A DNA stretch of 62,812 nucleotides. Origin: Thermoleophilia bacterium (GTDB lineage: Bacteria; Actinomycetota; Thermoleophilia; Gaiellales; Gaiellaceae). Of this stretch, positions 33,133 through 41,825 are shown one piece after another (within the stretch, counting starts at the first letter, position 1; each line of letters begins with the position of its first letter). Location: positions 1 through 62,812 of the forward strand of contig SHVL01000006.1 of assembly GCA_009694305.1 (NCBI GenBank), in the 5' to 3' direction. A model generated the notes under the pieces. The model saw nothing but the letters and a program-made list of their open reading frames with translations, ran no database searches and had not been told where the DNA came from. A program made the position numbers and the translations under genes.

Positions 33133-34041
33133 ATGCGGGCGGTGGTCACCGGCGGGGCCGGGTTCATCGGCTCCCACGTCGCCGGGGCGCTCGTTGCGCG
33201 AGGCGACGAAACCCACGTCGTGGACGACCTCTCGCGCGGCCGCGCCGCGAACGTGCCCGCGAACGCCACGCTGCACGTGTGCGACATCACGCGGCCGCTC
33301 GATGACCTGTTCGACGAACTCCGGCCGGAGGTTGTCCTCCATCTCGCCGCCCAGATCGATGTGCGGGCCTCCGTCGCCGACCCTGCCGCCGATGGCCTCG
33401 CGAACGTCATCGGAACGATCCGCGTGCTTGAGGCCGCGCGCCCGCACGAGGCGCAGGTCGTCTTCGCCTCCACGGGGGGAGCGATCTACGGCGAGTGCGA
33501 CGGGCCGGTCAACGAGGATGCGCCCCGCACCCCGCTCTCCCCCTACGGCACCTCGAAGCTTGCTGCGGAGGAGTACCTCCGGACCTGGAACCGCCTGCGC
33601 GGCACCCGCCACGTCTCGCTCCGGCTCGGGAACGTCTACGGGCCACGCCAGGACCCGCATGGCGAGGCCGGGGTCGTCGCGATCTTCTTCGACCGGATCC
33701 GTTCCGGCCGCGCCGCAACGATCTTCGGGGACGGCACTCAGACGCGCGACTACGTCTACGCAGGCGATGTCGCCGAGGCGATGCTCGCTGCGATCGGCTC
33801 AGCGGGCGGCACGTTCAACGTCGGCACCGGGGTCGAGACCTCGGTCGTCGAGCTGTGGGAGGCGTGCCTGCGCTGCGCGGGGACTGTGTGCCAGGCTGAG
33901 GCTGCGTCGGCCCGCCTCGGGGAGTTGCAGCGGAGCGTGCTTGACCCGGCGCGCGCGGGGAATGCGCTCGGCTGGCGGCCGCGCACGTCACTCGCGGACG
34001 GGCTCGCAGCGACCTGGAGCGCTTTCGCCGGGGAGGAATAG
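33133..34041 (+). CDS. NAD-dependent sugar nucleotide epimerase (UDP-glucose 4-epimerase-like)
   Basis: 302 aa extended-SDR enzyme. NAD-binding VVTGGAGFIGSHVAGAL at the N-terminus, HLAAQIDVRASVADP, catalytic SPYGTSKLAAEEYLR (Tyr-x3-Lys), LRLGNVYGPRQDP and DYVYAGDVAEAM, as in GalE-type epimerases. ATG start 33133 with an AGGA just upstream. Probably supplies an activated sugar for cell-surface polymers, in line with the O-antigen-ligase-like gene downstream. Exact substrate unknown. Confidence 0.85.
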   Translation: MRAVVTGGAGFIGSHVAGALVARGDETHVVDDLSRGRAANVPANATLHVCDITRPLDDLFDELRPEVVLHLAAQIDVRASVADPAADGLANVIGTIRVLEAARPHEAQVVFASTGGAIYGECDGPVNEDAPRTPLSPYGTSKLAAEEYLRTWNRLRGTRHVSLRLGNVYGPRQDPHGEAGVVAIFFDRIRSGRAATIFGDGTQTRDYVYAGDVAEAMLAAIGSAGGTFNVGTGVETSVVELWEACLRCAGTVCQAEAASARLGELQRSVLDPARAGNALGWRPRTSLADGLAATWSAFAGEE

Positions 34042-34069
34042 CGCTGCTCCGGACGAACGAGTCCGAGCC

Positions 34070-34597
34070 GTGGAGTACGCCTATCGCCTGGAACGCTTCG
34101 CCGTGCCGGCACGCCCGTGGCGGATCGCCGCGGTCGCGCTCGCGGCGGTCGCGGCGCTCGAGTTGCTCGTGCTCGCGCTCGCGGGCGGCGCGCTCCTTGT
34201 CCAGGGAGGGGAACTGCCCGCCACGGTACGTGCTGCAACCCGGGCACACACCCCCGCGCCCGCTGTCGTGAAGACGGCTGTTCCCGTCCCTGCGCAGGTA
34301 TCCGGTCCGATGCTGCCCCGGCGACAGGTCGGCCTCATCGTCCTCAACGGGAGTGGCCGCACGGGCGCCGCTGGCGCTGTCGCCGAGCGCGCCGGACGCC
34401 GCGGCTACCGCGTGAACAGCATCGCGAACGCACCGGAGGCGCCGTATCCGCGCTCGCTTGTCATGTACCGCCGCGGCTTCGCTGCTGAGGGGCAGCGCCT
34501 CGCGCGAGACCTCGGGGTGCGGATTGTGGGCCCGCTCGACGGGATCCGCCCGTCGCAACTCCGTGGCGCGCACGCGATGCTCATTCTCGGCGGCTGA
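34070..34597 (+). CDS. Membrane protein with LytR_C (LytR cell-envelope C-terminal) domain
   Basis: 175 aa from GTG 34070-34072. One TM helix (IAAVALAAVAALELLVLALAGGALL) anchors an exported linker and a C-terminal LytR_C domain (VGLIVLNGSGRTGAAGAVAERAGRRGYRV ... GVRIVGPLDGIRP), ending HAMLILGG. The catalytic LCP domain is absent. The family is linked to cell-wall polymer attachment, role unproven. The last ~50 nt of the gene are duplicated 106 bp downstream as a gene fragment. Confidence 0.75.
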   Translation: MEYAYRLERFAVPARPWRIAAVALAAVAALELLVLALAGGALLVQGGELPATVRAATRAHTPAPAVVKTAVPVPAQVSGPMLPRRQVGLIVLNGSGRTGAAGAVAERAGRRGYRVNSIANAPEAPYPRSLVMYRRGFAAEGQRLARDLGVRIVGPLDGIRPSQLRGAHAMLILGG

Positions 34598-34708
34598 ACG
34601 CTCGCTCCCTCTGGCCCCGTCCCCCGATGTCGCTCTTCGTCTCAAGGACATCCGCCCGTCGCAACTCCGTGGCGCGCACGCGGTACTCATCCTCGGCGGC
34701 TAAACGCG
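34544..34708 (+). repeat. Tandem duplication of the LytR_C gene 3' end
   Basis: The segment 34544-34602, starting ATCCGCCCGTCGCAACTCCG and covering the last codons and stop of the LytR_C gene, recurs at 34650-34708 with only a few substitutions (including TGA to TAA). The copy lacks a start and is separated from the original by 47 bp, so it is a gene-end relic and not a gene. Confidence 0.8.
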
Positions 34709-34774
34709 TGCTTCCGCAGAGCTCGTGTCCTCCTGCCTCTCTCGCAATCCGTTCCCTCTCGAGATCGTTACTCC

Positions 34775-34794
34775 TATAATAACATGCTATCATA
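34775..34794. repeat. AT-rich imperfect palindrome, copy A
   Basis: TATAATAACATGCTATCATA, a 20-bp quasi-palindrome centred on CATG, very AT-rich against a high-GC background. It lies between the convergent 3' ends of the LytR_C gene and the O-antigen-ligase-like gene. A 14-bp core (ATAATAACATGCTA) recurs in inverted orientation at 48721-48734. The rest of this 257-bp gap (34598-34854) holds the duplicated gene end and no gene. Confidence 0.6.
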
Positions 34795-34854
34795 CGAGCA
34801 AGACCAGGGATCGAGGGATCGGAAAAGGCTAAGAGGTCACAGGGTGACGGGTGC

Positions 34855-36819
34855 TCATGGTTCGCAGGCCCCAGCGTTCACTGCATCGCGCGCGTCGTCG
34901 AGCGGGCCGCCGGGCACCCACCGGCTTGAGCGCGGATCAAGCGTGTACGCCTCGTTCAGCGCCTCGTAGCCCCCGCACCACCCCGGCGGCTCGGAGGCGA
35001 CCTGATAGCGGCCGAGCGCAAGCCAGGGCTCCGGGTCGCGCGGCTGCCGCTCCGTCGCCTCCACGAGCAGTTGGAGCGCACGAGCCGCGTCACCCGCCGC
35101 GTCAGCCACCTCGGCCTGTGCGTAGAGAGGCCCAAGCGCGACCGGGTCGAGGCGTCGCGCGAGCCGCGCCGCGTCTGCGGCCGCAGCGACATCGCCACGC
35201 TCGAGTGCGCGGTACACGTCGGCCACGGCTCCGGCTGCGAGCGAGGGAAGGACGAGGACGGCCACGGCAACCACAGCGAGCCCGAGGGTCGCGAGCACCG
35301 AGCCGCCGGGCCGTCTGCGGTGCGCCCCGGTCCGGCCGCACGAGAGGAGCGCGCCCGCCACGACGAGTGTGGGAGCGGTCACGGCCAGGAAGTCGAGGTC
35401 GTAGTCCACGAGCGCGTGGATCCCCCAGACGAGGGGGAGCGCCGCGAGCGCGACGAGCAGCCGACGCTCCTCGGCCCGCGCGCGGCGAATCGCGCGCCGT
35501 GCCGCGATACCGATCGCTGCAGCAAACACCGCGCCGAGTCCAAGCCCAACGGCGCCTAGATCCGCGAGGAGTTGGAGCGGGACGCTGTGTGGCTCGCGCA
35601 CGGCAATCGCGTCGTCACGCACCCCCAGCCGCGCGATCGCAAACGTCCCGGCCCCCGTGCCCACGACCGGGTGCGCGCGCGCGAGCTCGAGCGCGTCCCC
35701 CCACCAGGCGAGCCGATTGTTCGCGCAGAGGGTCGCGAGGCGCGACGGATCGTTCGCGCATTCGCCGCCTGAGACCTGGTCGCCCGCCCAGCGAACGGGG
35801 TTCCCGACCGCGACGGTGAGCGCGAACACACCCGTGATCGCCGCGGCCACAACGAGCGCGACGAGCAGGTGCGTCAACCCCCGCGCCCGCCGAACGGCGA
35901 GGGCCGCGATCGGTGTCCGCCAGGCAATCGCAACGGTGACAAGGAGTCCGAGGGCCGCGAATGCGACGAACCAGGGCGCGTCCGCCACGCGCGCGGCGCG
36001 GCCCGCTCCGTCCTCTACGAGCGCCGGTCTGGTGAACGCCCAGCCCGCCACGATCGCCGCCGGCACCGCACCCGTGGCGAGTGCGAGTCCCGCCTCGATC
36101 CGAGCCCGGTCGCACAACAACACGACTGCGACCGCCGCAACCGCTGCGATGAGTCCCGCCCGTGACTGGGTGAGCAGGAGCGCGAGCACCGCGAGATACG
36201 CGAGCGCCGAACCCGCGGCCCTCCGCACCCGACCGCGAGTCCCGGTCGCAAGGAGAACAGCGAGCGGAAGTGCCGAGCCCGCCAGCAGGGCGAGCGCATT
36301 CCAGTACTCAACTGGTTCCCGCAGCCGCGCGACGCGGTCGCCGTCTGGGTGGAAGGAGGGCACGGCAAGTCCGGCGAGCGCCCAGGCAAGCGCGACGGCG
36401 ACGACCCCGAGGAGCACGACGGCGAGAGTCCGGGTGCCGGTCCGCGCGGCACCGGCCGCGAGGCCGAGCAGGAGGAACGCGAAGCACGCGAGCAGCCGAC
36501 CGAACCACGCCCAGGTCTCCTCGCCCGACGTCGTCCACGCGAGCGAGAGCCCGGCCCAGGCGGCGAGTCCGGCTCCCGCGAGGACAGCGACGCGTCCGGC
36601 GCGATCGAGCGCGGGCAGAGGTAGGGCTGCGCGCCCGGTTGCGACGAGGACGAGCGCAGCAAGGGCGATCGCGATCGAGCCGACGAGCGGGAGCGCAGTG
36701 TCGCCCGAGCCGCCGCCGTGGAAGACGGCGAGCGCGAGCGCAGCCGCCGCCGCGAACGGCGCGGACGCGCGCAGCGCGCGCCCGCTCACGGAGTGCGCGA
36801 AGGAGTCGCGTCCATCCAT
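34855..36819 (-). CDS. O-antigen ligase/polymerase-like membrane protein with C-terminal TPR-like region
   Basis: 654 aa, about 12 TM helices, then a soluble C-terminal part. Wzy_C features: LLLTQSRAGLIAAVAAVAVVLL, the large periplasmic loop with GDALELARAHPVVGTGAGTFA and REPHSVPLQLLADLGAVGLGLGAVF, then ALVDYDLDFLAVTAPTLVVAGALL. Residues 540-620 have TPR-like repeats (ADVYRALERGDVAAAADAARLARRLDP, LGPLYAQAEVADAAGDAARALQLL). Likely polymerises or ligates a surface glycan. Start ATG 36817-36819. Convergent with the LytR_C gene. Confidence 0.8.
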   Translation of the reverse strand: MDGRDSFAHSVSGRALRASAPFAAAAALALAVFHGGGSGDTALPLVGSIAIALAALVLVATGRAALPLPALDRAGRVAVLAGAGLAAWAGLSLAWTTSGEETWAWFGRLLACFAFLLLGLAAGAARTGTRTLAVVLLGVVAVALAWALAGLAVPSFHPDGDRVARLREPVEYWNALALLAGSALPLAVLLATGTRGRVRRAAGSALAYLAVLALLLTQSRAGLIAAVAAVAVVLLCDRARIEAGLALATGAVPAAIVAGWAFTRPALVEDGAGRAARVADAPWFVAFAALGLLVTVAIAWRTPIAALAVRRARGLTHLLVALVVAAAITGVFALTVAVGNPVRWAGDQVSGGECANDPSRLATLCANNRLAWWGDALELARAHPVVGTGAGTFAIARLGVRDDAIAVREPHSVPLQLLADLGAVGLGLGAVFAAAIGIAARRAIRRARAEERRLLVALAALPLVWGIHALVDYDLDFLAVTAPTLVVAGALLSCGRTGAHRRRPGGSVLATLGLAVVAVAVLVLPSLAAGAVADVYRALERGDVAAAADAARLARRLDPVALGPLYAQAEVADAAGDAARALQLLVEATERQPRDPEPWLALGRYQVASEPPGWCGGYEALNEAYTLDPRSSRWVPGGPLDDARDAVNAGACEP

Positions 36820-36896
36820 GGGCGAGGCTACCAGGGCGTCCGGCCACCGCTGCCGTCTCGCCCGCGCATCGTTTACCCTTCGTTCACTCCCGGCTC

Positions 36897-37478
36897 ATGA
36901 GCGCCGGGGAGACTCCCGTTGATCGGATCTTGACCCGCGCTCTCGCCACACGACGTCTGGCCCCGGCCCTGCTCCTCGCGGCGGCGGCGGCAGCGACCCT
37001 CGCGTTCCTCATCGCTCCCGCTCCCGCAACGGCGGGGCAGGGCTGCGCCGACCAGATTGTGGGCGACTGGTACGAGGACGGCCGCGTCGATCGGCTCTTC
37101 CCGCTCCAGTGTTATCTCGATGCGATCAGCTCGCTCCCGGTCGATGTGCTCGACTATTCGAACGCGAGGGAGGACATTCTCCGCGCGCTCGCGTATGCGA
37201 AGCGCGGCAAACCTGACCCGGGCGACGCCGACTCGAAGGGCGGCAAGGGCGGTGCGACGGCGGGCGGGAGCGACCCAACCGGTGTCGATCCGACCGGAGC
37301 GGGGACGGGCGAGGGCACACAGGAAGTCGCGGGCGGCACGATCGACACGTCAGGCCCGTCTGCGCTGCCGGTGCCGCTCATCCTGCTCGGAGCGCTTGCC
37401 CTGCTCCTCCTCGCGGCAGGCGGGGTGGGGTACCTGAAGCGCCGCCGCAGTGCACGCGCGGGCGACGGCGAGCTGTAG
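36897..37478 (+). CDS. Secreted protein with C-terminal membrane anchor
   Basis: 193 aa from ATG 36897; the open frame upstream is in the ligase promoter region and not credible. Signal peptide (RLAPALLLAAAAAATLAFLIAPAPATA), a short domain with a likely disulfide (GCADQIVGDWYEDGRVDRLFPLQCYLDAI), a Gly/Ser/Thr-rich low-complexity stalk, a TM helix (LPVPLILLGALALLLLAAGGVGYL) and a basic tail KRRRS. Topology: exported head, single anchor, cytoplasmic tail. Function unknown. Confidence 0.7.
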   Translation: MSAGETPVDRILTRALATRRLAPALLLAAAAAATLAFLIAPAPATAGQGCADQIVGDWYEDGRVDRLFPLQCYLDAISSLPVDVLDYSNAREDILRALAYAKRGKPDPGDADSKGGKGGATAGGSDPTGVDPTGAGTGEGTQEVAGGTIDTSGPSALPVPLILLGALALLLLAAGGVGYLKRRRSARAGDGEL

Positions 37479-37566
37479 CCGTCGGCGTCGCGCGGCCGAA
37501 GTCATGCGCCGAGCCGCGCGGGCGCTGAGCGGACCGATATCATGGTGAAGCGGGACTGATCCAAAG

Positions 37567-37578
37567 AATCACATGATT
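37567..37578. promoter_or_regulatory. AT-rich palindrome in the nrdJ leader region
   Basis: AATCA-CA-TGATT, a perfect 5-bp inverted repeat, inside a larger imperfect repeat (CCAAAGAA at 37561-37568 against TTTCTTCGG further 3'). It lies about 125 bp upstream of nrdJ in the 223-bp gap 37479-37701. Candidate operator; it does not obviously match the NrdR box and I see no cobalamin riboswitch core. Confidence 0.35.
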
Positions 37579-37701
37579 TGCAGGTATTTCTTCGGAGGGT
37601 AGAACCGTCCGACCCGCGTCCTACCCTTCCGTGTCCCCACCCCGTGAGCAGCAACGCGCGGCGGGGAGGAGTTCGACCACAGTTCGGCAACGGAGGATGG
37701 C

Positions 37702-40700
37702 ATGGCGACCGCCAAGGACGCGACCACAGCAGCACCGCAGGCGCAGGGCGATTTCGTCAACGGCGTCGCAGACGGGGAAGCGAGCGTCGCCCCGCCGCGC
37801 TTCTTCACCGTCCCCGGTCGCGATCCACTCGACGAGTTCGAGTGGGAGATCCGGCACGCGCTCATCCCGGGCCGAAACGGTCCCGCATTCGAACAGCGCG
37901 ACGTTGAGTTCCCGCGCTTCTGGTCGCAGACCGCGACGAACATCGTCGCGCAGAAGTACTTCCGTGGCCGGATGGCCTCTCCTGAACGAGAGCGCTCTGT
38001 CAAGCAGATGGTCGGCCGGGTCGCGGACTCGATCACCGGCTGGGGGCGCGACGGCGGCTACTTCGTCGGCGACGAAGAAGCGGACACGTTCCACGCCGAA
38101 CTGAGCGCGATCCTCGTCAACCAGGTCGCCTCCTTCAACTCGCCCGTCTGGTTCAACGTCGGCTTCGAGGAAGCGCCGCAATGCTCGGCGTGCTTCATCC
38201 TCTCGATCGAAGACTCGATGGAGTCGATCCTCGACTGGATCCGACGCGAGGGGATCATCTTCTGCGGCGGCTCAGGCTCGGGTCTCAACCTTTCTCGCAT
38301 CCGCTCGTCGAAGGAGCAACTCTCAAAGGGCGGCCACGCCTCGGGCCCGGTTTCGTTCATGCGCGGTGCCGACGCCTCGGCGGGAACGATCAAGTCGGGC
38401 GGTAAGACGCGGCGGGCCGCGAAGATGGTCGTGCTCGACATCGATCACCCTGATATCGACGAGTTCATCTGGTGCAAGGCGCGCGAGGAGCGCAAGGCGC
38501 GGGTGCTCGAACAGGCCGGGTACGACATGTCGCTCGACTCGCCGGACTGGGCCTCGATCCAGTATCAGAACGCGAACAACTCAGTGCGCGTCTCGGACTC
38601 CTTCATGGAGGCGGTCGTCGAGGGGAGCGATTGGAGCCTCACCGCGCGCACCGACGGCTCGGTCGTCGAGACAGTCGGGGCGCGGGCACTGCTGAAGGAC
38701 ATGGCGGCCGCAGCGTGGGAATGCGCCGATCCAGGTGTCCAGTACGACACGACGATCAATGCGTGGCATACGAGCCCGAACACGGGCCGGATCAACGCGT
38801 CGAATCCCTGCTTCCCGGGCGATGCCCGAGTCCACACGACGAGAGGCCTCGTTCCGTTCGAGGAACTCTACCGGCTCGCCCGGGAGGGCGAGGAGTTCCG
38901 CGTCTACACCCATCGCGCGACAGCCGAGGAGCCGGGCGAGGGGGTCGTTGCAACCGTCCCGCTCGCGGTGATGCGGAACGGCGTGAAGCCAATCGTACGC
39001 CTGACGTTCGCGAACGGCCAGGAGTTGCGCTGCACGCCGAACCACCGGCTCTGGACCGTCACTCGCGGCTACGTGCGTGCGGAGGAACTAACGGAGGCGG
39101 ACGTCGTTCTGCTCAACGACTCCCCCACGCCGACCGACGCTGTGACGTGGGTGCTCCCCGTGCGCGTCGAGGCTCTCGCGACCTCGTTCAGCCGCGGTGG
39201 CACGAAGACCCTCCGCGAGTTGCCCGAACGGTGGAGCGAAGGCCTCGCCGAGATTCTCGGCCATCTGGTCGGGGACGGCTGCCTCACCGAGCGGCGAATC
39301 GACTGGGTCTACGGCGGAGACGACGTGGAGGACGGCCTCTGCGGCTCGCACGAGGGGATACTGCGCGAACTCGTCGGCGGCGTCTCGCACCAACGAATGG
39401 CGAACGGTACGGTGCAACTCCGCGTCGGCAGCGAGGCTGTCCGTGACCTCTTCCGTGGCCTCGGCGCGTCGTCGGCGCGTGCGGCGGACAAGCGCGTGCC
39501 CGCGGCGGTCTTCACCGCCCCGACGGAAGCGCAGGCGGCATTCCTGCGCGGCCTCTTCGGAGCGGATGGCTGCGTTGCCCGGGGCGAGCACGGGAAGGCG
39601 AACCGCTACGCCGGACTCGCCAGCCGCAGTCAGCGCCTGCTCCGCGACGTCGCACGCCTGCTCTCCAGTTTCGGGATCCGCAGCCGCATCTACGCGACCG
39701 GCGACACCGAACAGGGCCCGTTCTCGTACGTCCGCAAGGACGGCACCGCCGTGTCCTACGACTCGCAGCAGGGGTGGGACCTCCGGATCACGGGCTCCGA
39801 CCTTGAGCGGTTCGCTGCGGCGATCGGGTTTTCGGCGCCGCGTAAGCAGGCGGCCCTTGAGGCGCTCATCGCCGAGACTGGGCGCTACGCCACCAAACCC
39901 GGCACAACGCTCGTGACACGCGAGGTGGACGGACAGGAAGTCGTCTACAACCTGACCGAGCCGCTCCACCACTCATATATCGTGGACGGAGTCGTCGTCG
40001 CGAACTGTTCGGAGTACATGCACATCGACGACTCGGCGTGCAACCTCTCGTCGCTCAACCTCCTCAAGTTCCGCAAAGAGGACGGGTCGTTCGACGTCGA
40101 GCGGTTCGAGCACGCGGTCGATGTCATGTTCCTCGCCCAGGAGATCGTCGTCGGCTACTCCTCCTATCCGACTCCGGAGATCGGGCGCAACGCGAAGAAG
40201 TTCCGCCAGCTCGGACTCGGGTACGCGAACCTCGGCGCGCTCCTGATGGCGGACGGGCTTCCATACGATTCGGACGAGGGCCGCGCATACGCCGCAGCGA
40301 TCACCGCGCTCATGACGGGGCGCGCGTACCGCAAGTCGGCGGAGGTCGCCCGGCGGATGGGGCCGCACGCGGGCTACCAGGAAAACCGCGCCCCGATGAT
40401 CGGCGTGATCGCAAGGCATCGCGCCGCGGTCGGGAACATCCAGCACCCCGACGCAGTGCCGAAGAAGCTCCTTGAGGCGGCACGGCGTGCCTGGGACGAG
40501 GCGCTTGAGATCGGCGAGGTGCACGGGTTCCGCAATGCGCAGGCCACAGTGCTCGCGCCGACCGGGACGATCAGTTTCATGATGGATTGCGACACGACGG
40601 GAGTGGAGCCCGACTTCTCGCTCGTCAAGTCAAAGAAACTCGTCGGCGGCGGCGAGATCACGATCGTCAACCGCACTGTCCCGATGGCGCTCCGCCAACT

Positions 40701-41664
40701 CGGCTACGCGCCCGGCGAGGTGGACGAGATCGTCGCGTTCATCGACGAGCGCGGGGGAGTCGTCGGAGCGCCGTACCTCAAGAGCGAGCACTACCCGGTG
40801 TTCGACTGCGCCGTCGGCGAGCGCGCGATCCACTACATGGGGCACGTGAAGATGATGGGCGCGGTGCAACCGTTCATCTCGGGCGCGATCTCGAAAACGG
40901 TGAACCTGCCGGAGCACACCTCGGCGGACGAAGTCGCCCAACTCTTCATCGAGGCGTGGCGCCTCGGCGTCAAGGCGATCGCGATCTACCGCGACAACTG
41001 CAAGGTCGCGCAGCCGCTCTCGTCCGCGAGAGACGACAGGGGCCAGCCGCAACTCCTCCCCGTCGGGGATGCGCATCCCGCGCGGCGGCGGCTCCCAGAC
41101 GACCGCACCGAGGTTGGCCGCAAGTTCCGGGTCGGCGACTACGAGGGGTACATCCACGTCGGCCTGTTCGAAGACGGCACCGCCGGCGACATCTTCGTGG
41201 ACATCGCGAAAGAGGGCACGACACTCGCGGGCCTCATGAACTCGTTCATGATCTCCGTCTCGCTCGGGCTCCAGTACGGCGTGCCGCTTGAGGTGTACGT
41301 CTCGAAGTTCAGCCACATGCGCTTCGAGCCGAGCGGGGTGACGAACGACGCGGACATCCGAATCGCGAAGTCGCTCGTGGACTACATCTTCCGCTGGATG
41401 GGGAAGAAATTCCTTACTGCCGACCAGCAGGAGGAGGCGGGAATTTTGACCCCCGAGGTCAAGGCCCGCCTTGCGGCCGCTTACAGCGAGAACCCGGGCG
41501 CGGGCCTCGCGGCTGCGGCGATGGAGTCGGCGCCGCAGGGCCAGACGGCACTCTTCAACCAGTGGGAGGACGCGGTCGAGTGTGCCCGCTGCGGCGGCCG
41601 CATGGTGCGTACTGGCTCCTGTTACACATGCCGCGACTGCGGTACGAACACCGGCTGCTCGTAG
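37702..41664 (+). CDS. nrdJ: Adenosylcobalamin-dependent (class II) ribonucleotide reductase with in-frame intein
   Basis: 1320 aa precursor; about 921 aa after removal of the intein. Reduces ribonucleotides to deoxyribonucleotides using B12. Extein features: FNSPVWFNVGFEEAPQCSACFIL (first redox Cys), FCGGSGSGLNLSRIRSSKE, the active-site motif NP^CSEYMHIDDSACNLSSLNL interrupted by the intein, VLAPTGTISFMMDCDTTGVEP, and a C-terminal zinc-ribbon-like tail (CARCGG ... CYTCRDCG) with the redox cysteines. ATG start 37702 with GGAGGATGGC upstream. No class I (nrdAB) genes in the window. Followed by a strong terminator. Confidence 0.94.
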   Translation: MATAKDATTAAPQAQGDFVNGVADGEASVAPPRFFTVPGRDPLDEFEWEIRHALIPGRNGPAFEQRDVEFPRFWSQTATNIVAQKYFRGRMASPERERSVKQMVGRVADSITGWGRDGGYFVGDEEADTFHAELSAILVNQVASFNSPVWFNVGFEEAPQCSACFILSIEDSMESILDWIRREGIIFCGGSGSGLNLSRIRSSKEQLSKGGHASGPVSFMRGADASAGTIKSGGKTRRAAKMVVLDIDHPDIDEFIWCKAREERKARVLEQAGYDMSLDSPDWASIQYQNANNSVRVSDSFMEAVVEGSDWSLTARTDGSVVETVGARALLKDMAAAAWECADPGVQYDTTINAWHTSPNTGRINASNPCFPGDARVHTTRGLVPFEELYRLAREGEEFRVYTHRATAEEPGEGVVATVPLAVMRNGVKPIVRLTFANGQELRCTPNHRLWTVTRGYVRAEELTEADVVLLNDSPTPTDAVTWVLPVRVEALATSFSRGGTKTLRELPERWSEGLAEILGHLVGDGCLTERRIDWVYGGDDVEDGLCGSHEGILRELVGGVSHQRMANGTVQLRVGSEAVRDLFRGLGASSARAADKRVPAAVFTAPTEAQAAFLRGLFGADGCVARGEHGKANRYAGLASRSQRLLRDVARLLSSFGIRSRIYATGDTEQGPFSYVRKDGTAVSYDSQQGWDLRITGSDLERFAAAIGFSAPRKQAALEALIAETGRYATKPGTTLVTREVDGQEVVYNLTEPLHHSYIVDGVVVANCSEYMHIDDSACNLSSLNLLKFRKEDGSFDVERFEHAVDVMFLAQEIVVGYSSYPTPEIGRNAKKFRQLGLGYANLGALLMADGLPYDSDEGRAYAAAITALMTGRAYRKSAEVARRMGPHAGYQENRAPMIGVIARHRAAVGNIQHPDAVPKKLLEAARRAWDEALEIGEVHGFRNAQATVLAPTGTISFMMDCDTTGVEPDFSLVKSKKLVGGGEITIVNRTVPMALRQLGYAPGEVDEIVAFIDERGGVVGAPYLKSEHYPVFDCAVGERAIHYMGHVKMMGAVQPFISGAISKTVNLPEHTSADEVAQLFIEAWRLGVKAIAIYRDNCKVAQPLSSARDDRGQPQLLPVGDAHPARRRLPDDRTEVGRKFRVGDYEGYIHVGLFEDGTAGDIFVDIAKEGTTLAGLMNSFMISVSLGLQYGVPLEVYVSKFSHMRFEPSGVTNDADIRIAKSLVDYIFRWMGKKFLTADQQEEAGILTPEVKARLAAAYSENPGAGLAAAAMESAPQGQTALFNQWEDAVECARCGGRMVRTGSCYTCRDCGTNTGCS
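38809..40005 (+). other. Intein with LAGLIDADG homing endonuclease inside nrdJ
   Basis: 399 codons (residues 370-768 of the precursor), starting with Cys (CFPGDARVHTTRGLVPFEEL, block A) directly after ...NASNP and ending HHSYIVDGVVVAN before Cys+1 of CSEYMH. Block B is present (LRCTPNHRLWTVTRGYV, TxxH). Two DOD/LAGLIDADG blocks are visible, LAEILGHLVGDGCL and AAFLRGLFGADGCV, so the endonuclease looks intact. The penultimate residue is Ala instead of the usual His, as also in the Ssp DnaE intein. Splicing would restore the NPCSEY active-site motif, so it is required for enzyme activity. Confidence 0.92.
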
Positions 41665-41690
41665 CCCAGGCAGCAAGCCCCCAGCCGTGC

Positions 41691-41718
41691 AGAGAGGCCC
41701 GCAGCAGTGGGCCTCTCT
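41691..41718 (+). terminator. Hairpin terminator after nrdJ
   Basis: AGAGAGGCCC (41691-41700) pairs perfectly with GGGCCTCTCT (41709-41718), loop 8 nt, followed by CTTTG. It lies 27 bp after the nrdJ stop. Confidence 0.82.
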
Positions 41719-41825
41719 CTTTGCGCTACGAAACGCGCGCGCAACAACGGGCTACGCGCCCGCGCAGTCGGTAGAGCCGCGCTCGAATCCGTCGGGCGGC
41801 GCGACCGCCCCCCGCTGCCGATCCG

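Noticed and set aside
34775-34794. dif/XerCD site
   Set aside because: AT-rich and quasi-palindromic, but it does not match the 11-6-11 dif layout and a second copy occurs 14 kb away.
34581-34969. Small open frames crossing the AT-rich element (63-70 codons, both strands)
   Set aside because: They arise from the duplicated gene end and the palindrome (MIACYY-type starts), have no ribosome site and no hydrophobic or domain pattern.
37479-37701. Cobalamin riboswitch upstream of nrdJ
   Set aside because: No conserved B12-box core or long structured leader is visible in the 223-bp gap; class II enzymes use B12 but need not be B12-repressed.
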